Shown piece by piece: positions 10,181-22,490 of a DNA stretch of 64,000 nucleotides. The notes under the pieces were generated by a model. It made no database searches, was not told the origin of the DNA, and saw only the letters and a list, made by a program, of their open reading frames with translations. The translations under genes were made by a program, and so were the position numbers. The stretch comes from Trifolium pratense (Eukaryota > Streptophyta > Magnoliopsida > Fabales > Fabaceae). Location of the stretch: positions 32,910,838 to 32,974,837 of the forward strand of contig NC_060059.1 of NCBI RefSeq assembly GCF_020283565.1. The letters run 5' to 3'. Numbering within the stretch: position 1 is the first letter of the stretch; each line of letters opens with the position of its first letter.

Positions 10181-12397
10181 ATGTCATTTCGAAAAGGCCC
10201 AAGTTTTAGGATAATAATAGTGCAAGATCAGAAAACATATGTAAGCATATTAATTAACTAACCTTATGTTTCATTTATTTTATATATCTTTGTTTTAAAA
10301 ATGTTAATATCTTTCTAATTTTTTTGTTGCAGAAGATTCCAAAGCTTTATAGGGAGAAATATTGGAAAGGAACACCAAACCCAATAATCCTAAGACTCCC
10401 AAATGGTTATGAACAAGAAATGTCTTGGGTGGAAAGAAATGGTGAAATTTTGTTTCAAAAAAATTGGAAAACTTTTTCAAAGGATCTGAATCTCAGTCAT
10501 GGATGTGTTTTAACTTTTAAGTATATAGGTGGATCACATTTTAAGGTTAAGGTATTTGGTCCTAAATGTTTAGAAATAAACTATTCAAATATAAGATCTG
10601 AAAATGAAGATGTTGTTGAAGCTAAGGAAATTATTGAAGAAGTGAGTGATGAAAGTGAAGATGAGATTGAAATACCAATGCAAGCTCAAAGGAAAAGAAA
10701 TGGCAAGAGAAAATTCCAAGGTGACTAATTCATATTTTTTTTCTTTTCTTTTTCTATTTTTTTAGTCTCATGTTTTATTTTTAATAATTTCAATTTTTAA
10801 TATTTTTTCTGGCTATTAACTCTAAAGCTGGAATAATTAACTTTTTTTTTAGTATCAAAAGTAACTTTTTTTGAAATTTTGTAGGTAGGAACAGAGGAAA
10901 TATGGTGAAGAAGGTTAAAAAGAACCCAACAAATGAAGATGTTAATGATGAGAATCCATTTTTTGAAGTTGTAATGACAAACTATTATGTCAAAGGATGT
11001 TACCTGGTAAGTTTTTTTTTTTTTTTTTTGAAAGAAACTACTAAATTTGGCTTAATTGGTGGAGTATCTCTAATAAATTACCATGATTTGAAATAGTGGA
11101 TACAAAGTCAGTTTTCAAGAGAACAGTTGAACAATTTTAGAGGCATTGCAACCCTAAGGGTTGGTAAGGACACCCCTATGGAAGTGAAAATAAGGTTTGA
11201 TGATAACTATAAAAAAGCTATGATGTGTGCTGGTTGGAAGCTTTTTAGCAAAAAATATAATTTGCAAGTTGATGATACTTGTAAGTTTGTGATGACTCAA
11301 CGCCGACCACCTTCGTTCATTGTTATTATTAATCGACCTAGAAAAGGATCAAGCCCTAAGAATTTGCAAGGTTTTTCTTTCTTTCTTTCTTTATTATTTG
11401 CATTTGCATTTTTGTTTTTGTTATTAATTTTTTAATTCTTTTTTTATTAACATCTACATTGCTCAATTTCTTTGATCCATGACACAATTATAAAAAAAAG
11501 GGATCTCTTGTGATAATGATATTGCAAAGAGAAGATACATTAGAGGAGCTTCGTGGGGCCGTCCAAGAGTATATTTTGTTGAGGGTATTCTTCTAACTTC
11601 TTTAAAGTTTATAGATTTTAATATTATAAAGAATTATTAAATAGTTGTAAATTTTATAAATAGTTCATTAAATTAAGAGAGTTTTTAATTAGGTATCCAA
11701 ACAAATCAATAATTTGATTTTTTGAACTAAAAAGTTAATAGTTGTATCATTAATATTTAGTTTAATGTTGTTTAAAATTTAAAAAGTTATTCAAGAGTTC
11801 AAAGATTCGGTCATATTTTTTATTTTATTTTGGAACCTAGCTACATATTATTGACATGTTTAGTGACATATTTAGAATTTTAAAAATTCAACGTCTATTT
11901 AAAATAAAATAAAAACTTGTGTCCACAATTTTATTATAAAATTATTAATTATGATTTTGTGTTTATGCAGATTCAGAAAGTGGTATTATGGTGAAACATT
12001 TCAAATTCAAGATTTATGTGAAAGACGATTACAATTATCCTGTAGGGTTAATTTCTTAAACTATGGTTACTTACTATGTAAATATATATAAATAGAGATG
12101 TGAAAATGAAACATCTAAATAATAATATATTTTGTTTGTATTTGCATGCAGAGTTTACCAATGGAGTTTATGAATATAGTAGGATGTGATAAGAATGTGA
12201 ATGTGGAGTTGAAAATGGGGAGAAGATCGTGGTTCGTAAAAGTGAACTATTTTGATAGTATGAAAAGCAGTAGATTTGGTAAAGGATGGAGACCATTTAT
12301 TCAAGAATGCAATTTAATTGGGGAAATTTGTTCCTTTAATTTAATTGATGAGATCAATTTGGTATTTAATGTTTCAGTTGTAAGAAAAAACCATTGA
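10181..12397 (+). CDS. B3-domain (REM-type) transcription factor, gene C, three B3 domains
   Basis: Proposed exons 10181-10240, 10333-10720, 10885-11006, 11097-11370, 11501-11584, 11971-12041 and 12152-12397 give a 414-residue protein with consistent phases. The fifth exon is the least certain, because its acceptor is weak. B3 domain 1 spans residues 21-110 (KIPKLYREKYWKGTPNP to LEINYSNI). An acidic stretch and a Lys/Arg-rich linker follow. Domain 2 is around 173-275 (FSREQLNNF, AGWKLFSKKYNLQVDDTC) and domain 3 around 318-410 (SLPMEFMNI, GWRPFIQECNLIGEIC). This is the most complete unbroken member of the cluster and serves as reference for B, F and the fragments. REM proteins are nuclear DNA-binding factors often expressed in reproductive tissue; that role is family knowledge, not visible here. 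Confidence 0.88.
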
Positions 12398-13427
12398 GTT
12401 GTTTGATGTGTTGTTCTTTTATGCTTTGTATTTTGGTATACTAGTTTGTATGATGTGCTCTTTGTGAGTTTTATTGTATGAAAGTTTTTAAGTTCCTTGA
12501 TATGTTATTTTGTGTACAATTGTCCTTGATTAATTTATTAAATATTGCTATCAGTGCTATATATGTATGTTCTTGCTGTTGGATAATCCAATTATTCATA
12601 ATATAAAAAATCAAATAAAAATGTATAAATAATTGCCTTGCATACTCCTTTTGGAACAAAAGAAACGATGTGAAATAAAACACCATAACTTTCGGCCAAG
12701 AACTAATTTTATTTGTTAAAAACTAATTTCTTTTCATAGCTGAAAATTAAATGATGACAATTAATTAGTTTTATTTTGCTTGGTTAATTTTTTTTTTTTA
12801 ATGGCAAATATAAAATGTATAAAGATAAAAACTAAAATGGTACAAAAGAAAGTTCCTAAAAATAAGACGTACCAGAAATATACTTCACCAAAACATAACA
12901 ATCTCTATGGGTAAGGTAAATAAAAATACATGAAAAAAAACCTGACACCGCCACTATATTAGAGCCCCTCAAAGGAATCATGAGAACAAAAAACTCCTAA
13001 AGAAGAGAGATGCAGGGATTAACTACATGTAGGACAAAACAAAATAGGGCCTCCAATTTTCCTGGTTCATTGAGACCCAACATGACACCCCAACAAAATC
13101 TATCGGTTGCAGCATAAAGTATGGTGGATGCCCCACTTATAAAAGGAACATGGGGAGGTAGAGTTTTTACCTATAAACCATTTTCAAGATAAAAGTTTCA
13201 CCATATCAACTAGACATTAAAAGTTCATTATGAAGATTTTCCCTTGTATATTATGAAGGGCTAAAAAAGTAATAAAAAATATAATAAAAGGTCAGGTGAT
13301 TAATTAAATGATATAAAGAATCAAACACATACACGCATCAAAAATGGTCTCTTGTTAATAAAGAATGGGTTTTTTCACACTATAAAGTGATCAAACAATT
13401 TATTTCTAAATTCATAAAAGAAAAAAT
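12398..13427. other. Intergenic region, possible retroelement debris
   Basis: After the gene C 3' flank the sequence from about 12850 to 13210 is less AT-rich than its surroundings, but I could not assign it to a gene or element in any frame. A TATA-like CTATAAAG at 13380-13387 lies about 45 bases upstream of the next start codon. Confidence 0.4.
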
Positions 13428-14002
13428 ATGGCTAAAGTTTATATATTCATTTGTGCTATGATTATCATTTTTTCCCTATTTATTTCAATAACAAACTGTA
13501 TAGGTAATTCTAATCAACAGTTTTAAATTTGGTGGACACTAATAACCAAGATTTCGTTGGGTATCAGTATCATTATACAAAATTCATTATCATAGCGTAT
13601 TTTTATATTAATTTATAGAGATAAATAAGTTTTTGGTCTAAATATCTCAAAATGTTTTTAGCACTTTCAACAAGGATTAATCCTCAATCAAATATTTTTC
13701 GTCACGATTTATGATCCCTGCTTTATTGAGTCAACTCATATATCATTCGAAATTTTGAATTTTTCCACACAATTTTGTTTACTCCATTATAGAAACCTCT
13801 CATAACATAATTTAATTTTTTTTTAACAAATGATCGGTGAAATATGAATTTAATTTGATACTTTCTATAATTCTTATTTAATATCACAGAACGACTGCCT
13901 AGCTGCGAAAAGGATTCGGATTGTCCAAGGGATTTGTGTTGGCTTCCTGATATTCCAAGATGCATGCATCAAATGTGTGGATGTGCCTTGCCCAGTGATT
14001 AA
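13428..14002 (+). CDS. Nodule-specific cysteine-rich (NCR) secreted peptide, six cysteines
   Basis: Two exons, 13428-13503 and 13890-14002, join in phase 1 across a 386-base GT/AG intron and encode 62 residues. Exon 1 is a typical NCR signal peptide: MAKVYIFICAM, then a run of Ile, Phe, Leu and Ser to about residue 24. Exon 2 encodes the mature peptide with cysteines at 31, 37, 42, 50, 55 and 57, spaced C-x5-C-x4-C-x7-C-x4-C-x-C, followed by a short tail and TAA at 14000-14002. Signal peptide in exon 1, mature peptide in exon 2 and this spacing are diagnostic of the six-cysteine NCR family of IRLC legumes. NCRs enter the nodule secretory pathway and act on the bacteroids in symbiosomes. By residue count the mature peptide is acidic (about -3), unlike the strongly cationic antimicrobial NCRs. 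It is unrelated to its B3 neighbours. Confidence 0.9.
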
Positions 14003-15519
14003 GTTATCAATTATATGTTCCAAAGAAGCCATGAAAGTTGCTTAAAAAAAAATAAAACAGAAGCCATAAAAGTTAATTAATAATATAGTATATTATGTTA
14101 TTTCTACCCATATGATAATGTTGGTGTTGCCTTTGTGATTTATTTCACAGTTATGTATTTTTCCCTTTTCTGATCTTTAAATTTCATTGATGTATGCAAA
14201 AGTTCTATTATAATAATTATCATAAGTATAATTATATATATATATATATATATAATTAAATAATTTTTAATATTTTACAATATAGTGATATAATTATATT
14301 TTATATTAAAAATGACAGATTGCCCTCTTGTTGATTTGTCGTATTTGTAATTGATCATTGTCACTCTCTTTCTAATTAAGGGGTATTATTCTTTTAGTGA
14401 TGGTGCCTATAAAGGGTTTTAATTTATTGGTGGTGTACCCCTTTATTTCCTTGTAGTTTTATTTGCATGTTTATTTTCCTGTCTTATCTTAGAAATTAAC
14501 AAGCCCTTTTTTTTTTTCCACTAGTGTCGGAATTTCAATTAAGCCACCACAATTTCACTTGTTTGTAAGTTTTTATCCGCACCCCCTTATATACTCAAAA
14601 GGGATTGTTAGGAAGACATCAAATAAAAAAGAAACTCCAAAATATCTATCACATATAACTAGACAATGAAACAAAAGATAGCGTGTATTTAAGCGGATAA
14701 AACCAAATTTACAAAATCAATACATTCAAAATTATGATTTTTCATCATAGAACTAATCTAACACTATCTAAATCAATTCATTTTTATATATTTATCTCTC
14801 TTAATCAATGGTAACAAACTACACTTTATTATCTCAAGTGTAAATTACACTTGAGAAAATCTATTCCCACTGAACACACACGACAATCCAAACCTTCACA
14901 GCACAATAAATTAAGTCCAAGCTAGGACCAGTTTTCTAGCCTTATATGTAGGTGTTGCGTTAGATTTAGTCTGAATGGAATAGAGATGTTAATTTGCTCC
15001 GTAAATGATGGCCGCTGATAGAAATTTAGCAAATGTACTAAATCGCCGTCAAGTAGTATAATAAATCGTTCTTTCCGTAGGGATTGTTGTAATTCAATTG
15101 CAAATTGAAAGCATACTTAAGAAAATTGACATAATCGTAACAAAGGGGGGAATTTGTTTGGTTCAAAGTTTTGATCATAAACTTAAAAATGACTTAGAAT
15201 TCAAATTGATGAAAAAAAGTTATTGATCCTTTTGGTTCATCTAATTACTATTTCTCTTGGTAATTTCATGTATGATAACAAATTACTCAATTTAGTTTCA
15301 TGATTACATTAAACATAATTGATTATGCCCAATGTCTTAGTAACATAATCATCTCTTTCTTAGGATGATCAATTAAGGAATAAAAACTTTAATCCTTTAA
15401 ATCTCAATTAACAATCCAAAATGTCTTGGGAGGGGGTATTACTGGAAATAAGAGGAGCCAGGGGTATATTTTGGGAAAAAAATCTAAAACAGACCATAAG
15501 AAAATTAGTAGGGATATTT
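14003..15519. other. Intergenic, no gene recognised
   Basis: AT-rich sequence with a short (AT)n run near 14233-14254 and several homopolymers. No clear exon, RNA gene or element termini. Confidence 0.5.
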
Positions 15520-16320
15520 AATATAAAGGTAAAGAAAATGGTTCAAATTGAACAAGTTTTGTATGGGTCTTAACGAGAAGGACTACTACTAGTTCCAATC
15601 CAACATAATGAAATGAGGACAATTTTTGAATGACCTTTACAAAGACATATCCAAATTTTTCCATTTCAATGAAATAAAACCAACAAACCAATAACACTCT
15701 TCTCCCCTTAACTCACCACCATAATTTTTGAATCACCTTTGGCTTTAATCACACACTGTACTTTCTCTGTGCAATAAAACCACTCTTCTCCCCTTTCACA
15801 AAAGCTACATAGTAGAAAACAAATTTTCCTTTCCTCTCCCGTACACATTCCATACTTTCTATTTTCCATTCATCTTGGCTCTCATCTTCACTCTCACTTT
15901 GTCTCTCCTTTAGCTGATAGTGAAGACGATGAGTGTGAAGATGCGAGTGATGATGAGTGTGAAATAGTCAAGCAATCTAAAATATAATCACTAAAAGATG
16001 AACAAGATGTTTGGTAACAACTAACAACAATAAAAGATCTATTATAAGTCATGGTTGGAAGTTATTTAGAAAAAATATAACTTGCAAGTTGAAGATTTGT
16101 AATATGATTCAACGCCGATCGCTGTAATGATTCCCGTAAAGATCTAATATCAATTGAGCCATAAAAGGATCAAGCCCTAAGAGGTTGCATGGTTGGAGGC
16201 AAGTTGGAGACAATTTGTGGAAGAATGCAAAATAGAGATTAGAAATAATTGTATATTTGAGTTAATTGATGTGAACAAATTTGTGTTTTAAGTTTCAATG
16301 GCTGGAAAAAAAATTATGTT
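15520..16320 (+). pseudogene. Collapsed B3 gene copy
   Basis: Pieces of a B3 gene lie in the correct order but with large losses. First comes a promoter-like block (15520-15800, matching 17615-17830 upstream of gene E). It is followed by the acidic linker end near 15915-15990 (GAGTGTGAAATAGTCAAGCA, like gene E exon 2). Next are the middle of B3 domain 2 near 16040-16120 (GGAAGTTATTTAGAAAAAAT and CAACGCCGATC), the end of that exon (AAAAGGATCAAGCCCTAAG, as in gene C), and finally domain 3 at 16190-16290 (FELIDVNKFVF). First B3 domain, start exon and most introns are gone, and several frames are closed. Confidence 0.8.
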
Positions 16321-16929
16321 GTTGGTACGAACTAGATGTTTATAGTTGAACATTTCTTTGTTTTTTTCTTTGAAGTACAAGATGTAATTTAGCTCAATAT
16401 TTTTATGCTTTGTAGTTTGGTATGATTTCTATGATGTGATCTTTTGGAGTTTAATCATATTAATGTTTGTAAACTGAATCTTTTAAGCTTTTTCATGGTA
16501 TGCTTTGTATGGAGAGAAGATTCTCTTAAAAGTGGAAAAAAAATTTAGGAAATAATGTTGTTATTTCGACTGATAGATTATAAACATAGAACAATATTTA
16601 AATGTAAAAGAAATAAAAAAAAAAATTGATTGATAGTTGAGATGTGAAAATTAAGAAAAATTGAGAGGATCCATTCTCGCTTTGTATGAGCTCTTTGGAG
16701 TTTTACTATATGAATGTTTGCAATGCTTTGTGTTGTTTTAAATTTATATGGGTCAATCTTCAAATATATAATGGAGTATATAATTGTTGTATGGTAAACA
16801 AATTTAGACATAATATATTTAGACACACGTATATAATCTTAAAATTTATGTTTAGGAGTTGTATGCTGTGACTGTGATTGATTATGAATGTAAGTAGTGA
16901 TGTTGGTTTCATTCTCAACTCAAAAATTG
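16321..16929. other. Duplicated 3' flank of B3 genes
   Basis: Sequence such as TCTTTTGGAGTTTAATC and ATGAATGTTTG is repeated within this stretch (16440 and 16690) and again downstream of gene E (19580-19620) and genes B and C. It is duplicated 3' flanking DNA; no reading frame is conserved. Confidence 0.6.
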
Positions 16930-17165
16930 CATAGAAACTGGTTTTTCTACAGTATCAATCGATTGGTAGGAGTTTTCAAGTCTTGTGAATCGATTGATAC
17001 GCTCTGGAGCGCAGAAAGTCTCTACCAATTGATTGATAGGTACCCCTGGTCCTGTCAATCGATTGGTATTGTATTGCAGAGTGGAAAAATCTGATTTTTT
17101 AACTGTCGTGAATCTATTCGCGACTCTGTTCGCGAATAGATGCACACTATATATAAATGATAAAA
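16930..17165. repeat. Cluster of ATCGATTG palindromes, possible LTR fragment
   Basis: Four degenerate copies of TCAATCGATTGGTA or its complement occur at about 16956, 16988, 17026 and 17057. They are followed by the inverted pair GAATCTATTCGCGA..TCGCGAATAGATGC at about 17111-17142 and a TATA-like TATATATAAATG near 17150. The regular spacing and the TATA-like box recall the U3 part of an LTR, but I found no TG..CA ends or internal domain. Confidence 0.5.
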
Positions 17166-17621
17166 CACTCGTTTTAACTCTCAATTGATCACCAAAATTT
17201 TTTAGAAAATGCTCGTAAATTCTAATTATGATTTTAGCATTTTAAATATACACCTAAGACTTGTTAAGTCAAGTGCTTAAGAATTAGAATAAGATGGCAT
17301 AATAATTATAACAACAATGTGTAGCTACGATTATGGTTACATAATGGAGATACCTTAGTTTTCCCAACAGCTAAATATAAGGAATATAGTTCTAGATATG
17401 GTTACACCGCATAACCGTTTCATTAATCTAGTTTATACTAGTGGTTAATTAGAAGTGTCGCAGGACCAATTAATTAGCTCTATTTGCTATTAGGCAAAAC
17501 AGATGAACTAAACTTTGAAGCCTTTTGTGACATTTTTAACCTGTCTGTGTGTTAATTATGTGCCAATTTGGTTGATATCAAACTCCAATGAATCAAATGA
17601 TGGATATTATTGATATATAAT

Positions 17622-17943
17622 ATAAGGGTAAAGAAAATGGTTCAAATTGAACAAGTACTACTTCTAGTTCCAATCCAACTTAATGCAATAAGGCAATTGT
17701 TGAATTACCTTTACAAATCCATATCCAAAGTTTTCCCTTTCAATGAAATAAAACCACAAACCAATAAAACCCATCTCCCAATTAAATATACATTTCAAAC
17801 CAATAAACTTTTTGTCACTTTTCGGTGAAAGTTTTTTAACTTTTCTCTACACAATCTTCTTACCAACATTCATACCAACTTGTTCTCTCATCTATCAAAC
17901 AACAATACACAACTTGTTTCTATTTTCTTCTTGAATCTTCATC
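17622..17943 (+). promoter_or_regulatory. Conserved B3-cluster promoter and leader, gene E
   Basis: Carries the same blocks as upstream of C and F (TTCCAATCCAACTTA, CCCTTTCAATGAAATAAAAC, TTTTTGTCACTTTT) and ends at the gene E start codon. The first 70 bases also match 15530-15610 upstream of the collapsed copy, so E and that pseudogene are closest relatives. Confidence 0.6.
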
Positions 17944-19470
17944 ATGCCAATTCATTGTTACCCTGAATTTCATAGGATAATATTGCAAGATAAGAAGCTT
18001 GTAAGCATATTTACATTATGATTATGATTCATTTTAGCCATTTTATTTATGCATGCTTTTCTTTACAAAAATGTTAATATATTTTTTATTTTTGTGTTGC
18101 AGAGGATTCCCAAGAAATATGTGGAGAAATATTGGAAACATTTATCAAACCCAATATTCCTTAGATTTCCAAATGGTGTTGAAAAAAATATATTTTGGGT
18201 GGAGAGAAATGGTTATATTTGCTTTCAAAAAAATTGGAAAAATATTTCAAAGTCTCTAAAATATGGATATCTCTTAACTTTTAAATACTTAGGTGGAACA
18301 TATTTTAAGGTTAAGATATTTGCTGGTAATGCTTTAGAAATAAACTACTCCAATATCAAATCCATAGATGAAGATGAAGATGAAGTTGTTGAAGATGAAG
18401 AAGTTATTGAAGTGAGTGAAGAAGAGTGTGAAATAGTTAAACAACCTCAAAGGACAACAAAAAGTAAGAGAAAAATTCACATGGATTTGGATTCTACACA
18501 ACAAAAAATTTCTAGTGAGTTCCTCAACTTATCTTTTAATTTTGTATGTCTTGTAATATTTTTCTTTTTTTTTTTAACATTAATATTTTTTGTATTTGAA
18601 AAATAATTACTTTGAAGTTTATGCTAATTGGTTTATTGCAATTTTTTTCTGAAAAAGATAAAACTCTTTAAAAAAATAATAGAGTTCTATGTTCAAAATT
18701 CACTTTGTAAGTAGTTTTTTTTAGCAAACATTTCTAGTAGATAATGTTTTTTTAAAAATTGTTTTTTATTATAGTAAAAAAAAAATTTAAAAATATTCTG
18801 CTTTTCTTAGGAATGTCTAAAATATAATCACTAAATTATTATTCAATATTAGATGTTAATTTTTTTAGGTACTCAAAATTTATTTATAACTTCTAAATAT
18901 ATTTTTTAAATTATTCAATACTAAATGTCATAAATTTTGTTTTAATGTGTAAAAGAATTCCCCTAGAGATGAGAATCCGAATATAAGAAAATTGATTTAC
19001 TTATTTTTTAATTTTGCAGGTGGTAACAGAAGAGGCCTGGTCAAAAGGGTTGAAAAATGTTCAACAAGTGAAAATCCCTTTTTTAATATTAAATTGAGAA
19101 AATCGTACGCTTATGGCAACTTCATGGTAAGTTTCCTATAAAAATAAATAGAAAATGTACCAATTTTGGCTTTAATTGTATCTCTAATAAATAAATTACC
19201 ATGCATGATTTGAAACAGGCATTACCAAGTAAATTTTCAAGAGAACATTTGGAAAATTTTGTAGGCACTGCAACACTACAAGTTGGTAACGTCGACATGG
19301 CTATGAAAGTGAGAATGAAGTTTGATTATGAAAATAGAAGATCTATTCTAAGTGGTGGTTGGAAGTTATTTAGCGAAAAATATAACTTGCAAGTTAAGGA
19401 TTCTTGTAAGTTTGTCATGATTCAACGCCAACCACTTTTATTCACTGTTATTATTAAACGACCCAGATAA
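17944..19470 (+). CDS. B3-domain (REM-type) transcription factor, gene E, two B3 domains
   Basis: Four exons, 17944-18000, 18103-18514, 19020-19126 and 19219-19470, have GT/AG ends and consistent phases and encode 275 residues. Exon 1 encodes MPIHCYPEFHRIILQDKKL. B3 domain 1 begins RIPKKYVEKYWKH and covers residues 20-108. It is followed by an acidic run (EDEDEVVEDEE) and a basic stretch. Domain 2 covers roughly 175-272 (ALPSKFSREHLENF, GGWKLFSEKYNLQVKDSC, LLFTVIIKRPR) and ends with TAA at 19468-19470. No third domain is detected downstream, so this member is shorter than C and G. An alternative frame overlapping exon 2 at 18053-18259 is a shadow. The ATG was chosen because exon 1 aligns with exon 1 of F and C. 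Confidence 0.9.
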
Positions 19471-22090
19471 AAAATTTATGTTTGTTGGTACTAACTGGTT
19501 GTTTAGTTGAAAATTTCTTTGTCTTTTTGTTTTAAGTAAAAGATCGATGTAACTTAGTTTTACATTTTTATGATCTGTATTATGGTCTTTTGGAGTTTAA
19601 ACACATGAATGTTTGTAAACTCTCAATTTTTAAGCTTTGTATTTTGGTATGATTTTTATGATATATATATGATCTTAGGATTTCGTTGACATCAGGTGTC
19701 AATTTTAAGTTTAACACCAAATCATATTAGTCTATTTATGTTCAATCCACGACTCTCATTTACTCGCATAAATTTACACCACGTGGCATCCTCTTTAACT
19801 TTTACTCTATCATTGTGTAATACTGGTATTAGCTTCGCCTCTCATGTATGGGGTTGAGAAACCTCTTAATTCACTTGCATCTCTATCAAGATTAGTGACT
19901 CCTGATTTATTTTACTATTTTTCCGACCTGAATCTTTAAAATTGATAATTCGACTTAGGGAATGCTAGACATAGACTTCTTATTCAAAGGACATGAAATA
20001 AACTCATTTATGGAATCTAATTGTTATATATAGAGTTAGTTTCATAATCACATGCTATTGGGTCGTAATGTTTTTATAATTGATGGTTTAACTGAGTGAG
20101 ACATCAAAAGTTACAAAATTTATCTATATGTAAAATAATATTAATTGTTGATCTGTTTTGGTATGTATGAGTCTATGTGAATTAGATATTTACTTTTTTC
20201 ATAAAAATCGATATACTTATTGCTATACTCTATGAGTTTGAAAATGAAAATCCCCAATTTACAGTTTAACAGAACTAGAAGTATTGCAAAATAATTTATA
20301 ACAAATGTGCTGTCATGTGAATTTAGTTTCAAATGAGTAATAAAGCTTCACAATATAGTTATTCAATACGTAGATACTATAACTTTTATTTCACCATAAT
20401 TGTTAAACATGTTGCATCATTTTTTTTTTAACATCAAAAAAGAATTATGTATAGATTATAAAAGGAATTGAATCCAGCACAAGAGGTACTCTACCTACAC
20501 TAGAAGAAACAGTATAAATAGTACTCCTCCCAATCAAGAAAACAAAACCAAACACATAAGTTATTTCTTAGAACTAAGAAGATCTAATCCAATTCCAAGC
20601 CAACTAGCCAAGGAAACTTTTTTTTTTAAAAGTTATTTACGTTGTTTCATATATTGATGCTTCTCATGCATGATTCTCCCACTAGTGCAAACCTTGAAGC
20701 ATAAATGAGCATGTAATGCAGTAAAATCTCACTTGATTAGCCAAATTTAAAAACTGACGGGAATGGAAACGTAAAGTGTGCTGTACTTATCATGAAGCTA
20801 ATACATGTCTTAATGTCATAACAACACTATACTATCATCCACATACTGGAGATCTGATACATTTAACTATGAGTTATCAATCCGAAAACTCGAGTATATA
20901 TAGGGAAATTTCCTCTACACTCATAACTGTCCCGTTGGCTCAGCCCCTTAACCACCAATAAGAATAGGAACAATGCCAAAAAGGTCCCCTAGCTTCAACC
21001 CTCTCTTAATGTTCACCTCTCCTTGCTTGGATAACCATTTACCCAGACAGGGAGATCGACTCCCATAAAAGATGTTGGCACGAATCTAACCACGTCATCT
21101 AGAGTCAAAACCAAATCTCCTCATCAAATAATCTAGCAAAGACCAACTTACCTTTGGGATAAGGCCGGTTATCAAATAGGAAGAAAAAAATATTCCTCAA
21201 CATATTTGCATCATTGCATGAGAATGAGACACCTATTAGGCCACGAAATTGGATCCTCGAAATTCCAAAGTAGATTCAACAGAAAAAGAATATATAACAA
21301 AATAACGAACAACCAAAAGATAGCGTCTATGTTTTCTGTTCCTTTTGGAGCAACAAAAATAATTTAGATTTTTAGAATAAATTTTGATGAGTAAAATTAA
21401 TTATATATTTCTATTTCTAAAATTTAATTTTACTTGAATTTAAAATTTGTCTTTGTCCCACAAAGGTGATTCGGTCAATAGCTATTAGAAAATTTGTCTT
21501 TGTCTTCCCACAAGGGATTCTTCAATTGTTTGAGTCTTTCATTGGCTTAGAGGTTGGGTGTCATGTGCGTCTCGGGTGACTTTAGTGTGACATGTTGTTG
21601 TGTGGTCTATACTAACCTCTCAGAATGAGTATAATTTTGCTGGTGGGTTTTCTTCGATTGAGAAATTGGTGGATAGGTAAAACTCATCTCATGAAACTTG
21701 TTTCTAGGTAAAAATCCTACTAGCTAGCCCCTGTTCTGAGTGGAAAATGCAACCACTCATGTGTTGGATCCCATAGGTTGTGGCAGGACTATCTTATCTA
21801 TATCACTGAGGCCCTGGGTGAGACGTCTCTATCGGGATTTTTTTCTCTAATCCAGATTCTCACTTGTTCTTTTCAACCTTTTGTGAGGAGTTTCAAGGAC
21901 CACTGTTTTTTTAGTGAAGTAATTGAAATTTGAATTCCAGATTTCTCACATCAACCCGCTTTAAGAATTTATAACCACTAAAGCACTAAAAAAAATTGTC
22001 TTTATGTTTAGAGTTTAGACTGATATAAATTAATTTTACCTTTAGCTAGATGAAACAAAATTTATAAAAATAAATTATTCAAAACTAGCG
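19471..22090. other. Long intergenic region, no gene recognised
   Basis: Downstream of gene E, a short block at 19676-19735 (GTTGACATCAGGTGTCAA) resembles 60677-60735 (GTTGACACCAGGTGTCAA), suggesting a dispersed small repeat. The stretch 20640-21310 is more complex and might be old retroelement sequence, but I could not identify a domain. The stretch 21400-21950 likewise has no clear identity. From 21960 to 22090 the sequence matches 35155-35335, which is deep upstream DNA of the B3 promoters. Confidence 0.45.
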
Positions 22091-22094
22091 GACC

Positions 22095-22262
22095 AGACAG
22101 GCGCATTCAGCGTCTGTCTGTGTCTTAGGGTTGGTCTAGTGTTGTTGGTTTGGTTCCTTGGAGTATGCTTCTCAAAAATCTCAGGTTCGATTTCCCCTGA
22201 TGTCAATTTCGATGGGCTAACTTTGGCTTTAAATGGGCCCTGGCAAGTGGGTGGTGGGTTTA
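22095..22262 (+). mobile_element. tRNA-derived SINE copy, partial or diverged
   Basis: Contains GGTTGGTCTAGTG (Pol III A-box-like) followed by a B-box-like GGTTCGATTTCC and the shared tail AAATGGGCCCTGGCAAGTGG. It is a diverged relative of the element at 51866-52084. It interrupts the B3 upstream homology (compare 35320-35345), so it inserted into the gene F promoter region before the local duplication. Confidence 0.7.
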
Positions 22263-22405
22263 TTAATAAAAATGTCCATAAAAAAAATGTCTTATATTAT
22301 GGTGAGTTTATTAATAAAAGATTTTTGTTGCTAAAAAAAATTATTTTATGTTATGGTGAATTTGTTAATAAAATATTTTTATTGTTAAAGAAAAATCAAG
22401 GATAT
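22262..22405. repeat. Short imperfect tandem repeat
   Basis: Units of about 55 bases built on TTATGGTGAGTTTATTAATAAAA are repeated two to three times, directly after the SINE tail. Confidence 0.65.
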
Positions 22406-22490
22406 TGTTAGTATTATGAAAAGTTCACACCAAAACTTATATATCTTATTTATATATAGTATAGATTTTTTTTTTTACACAAAATATATA

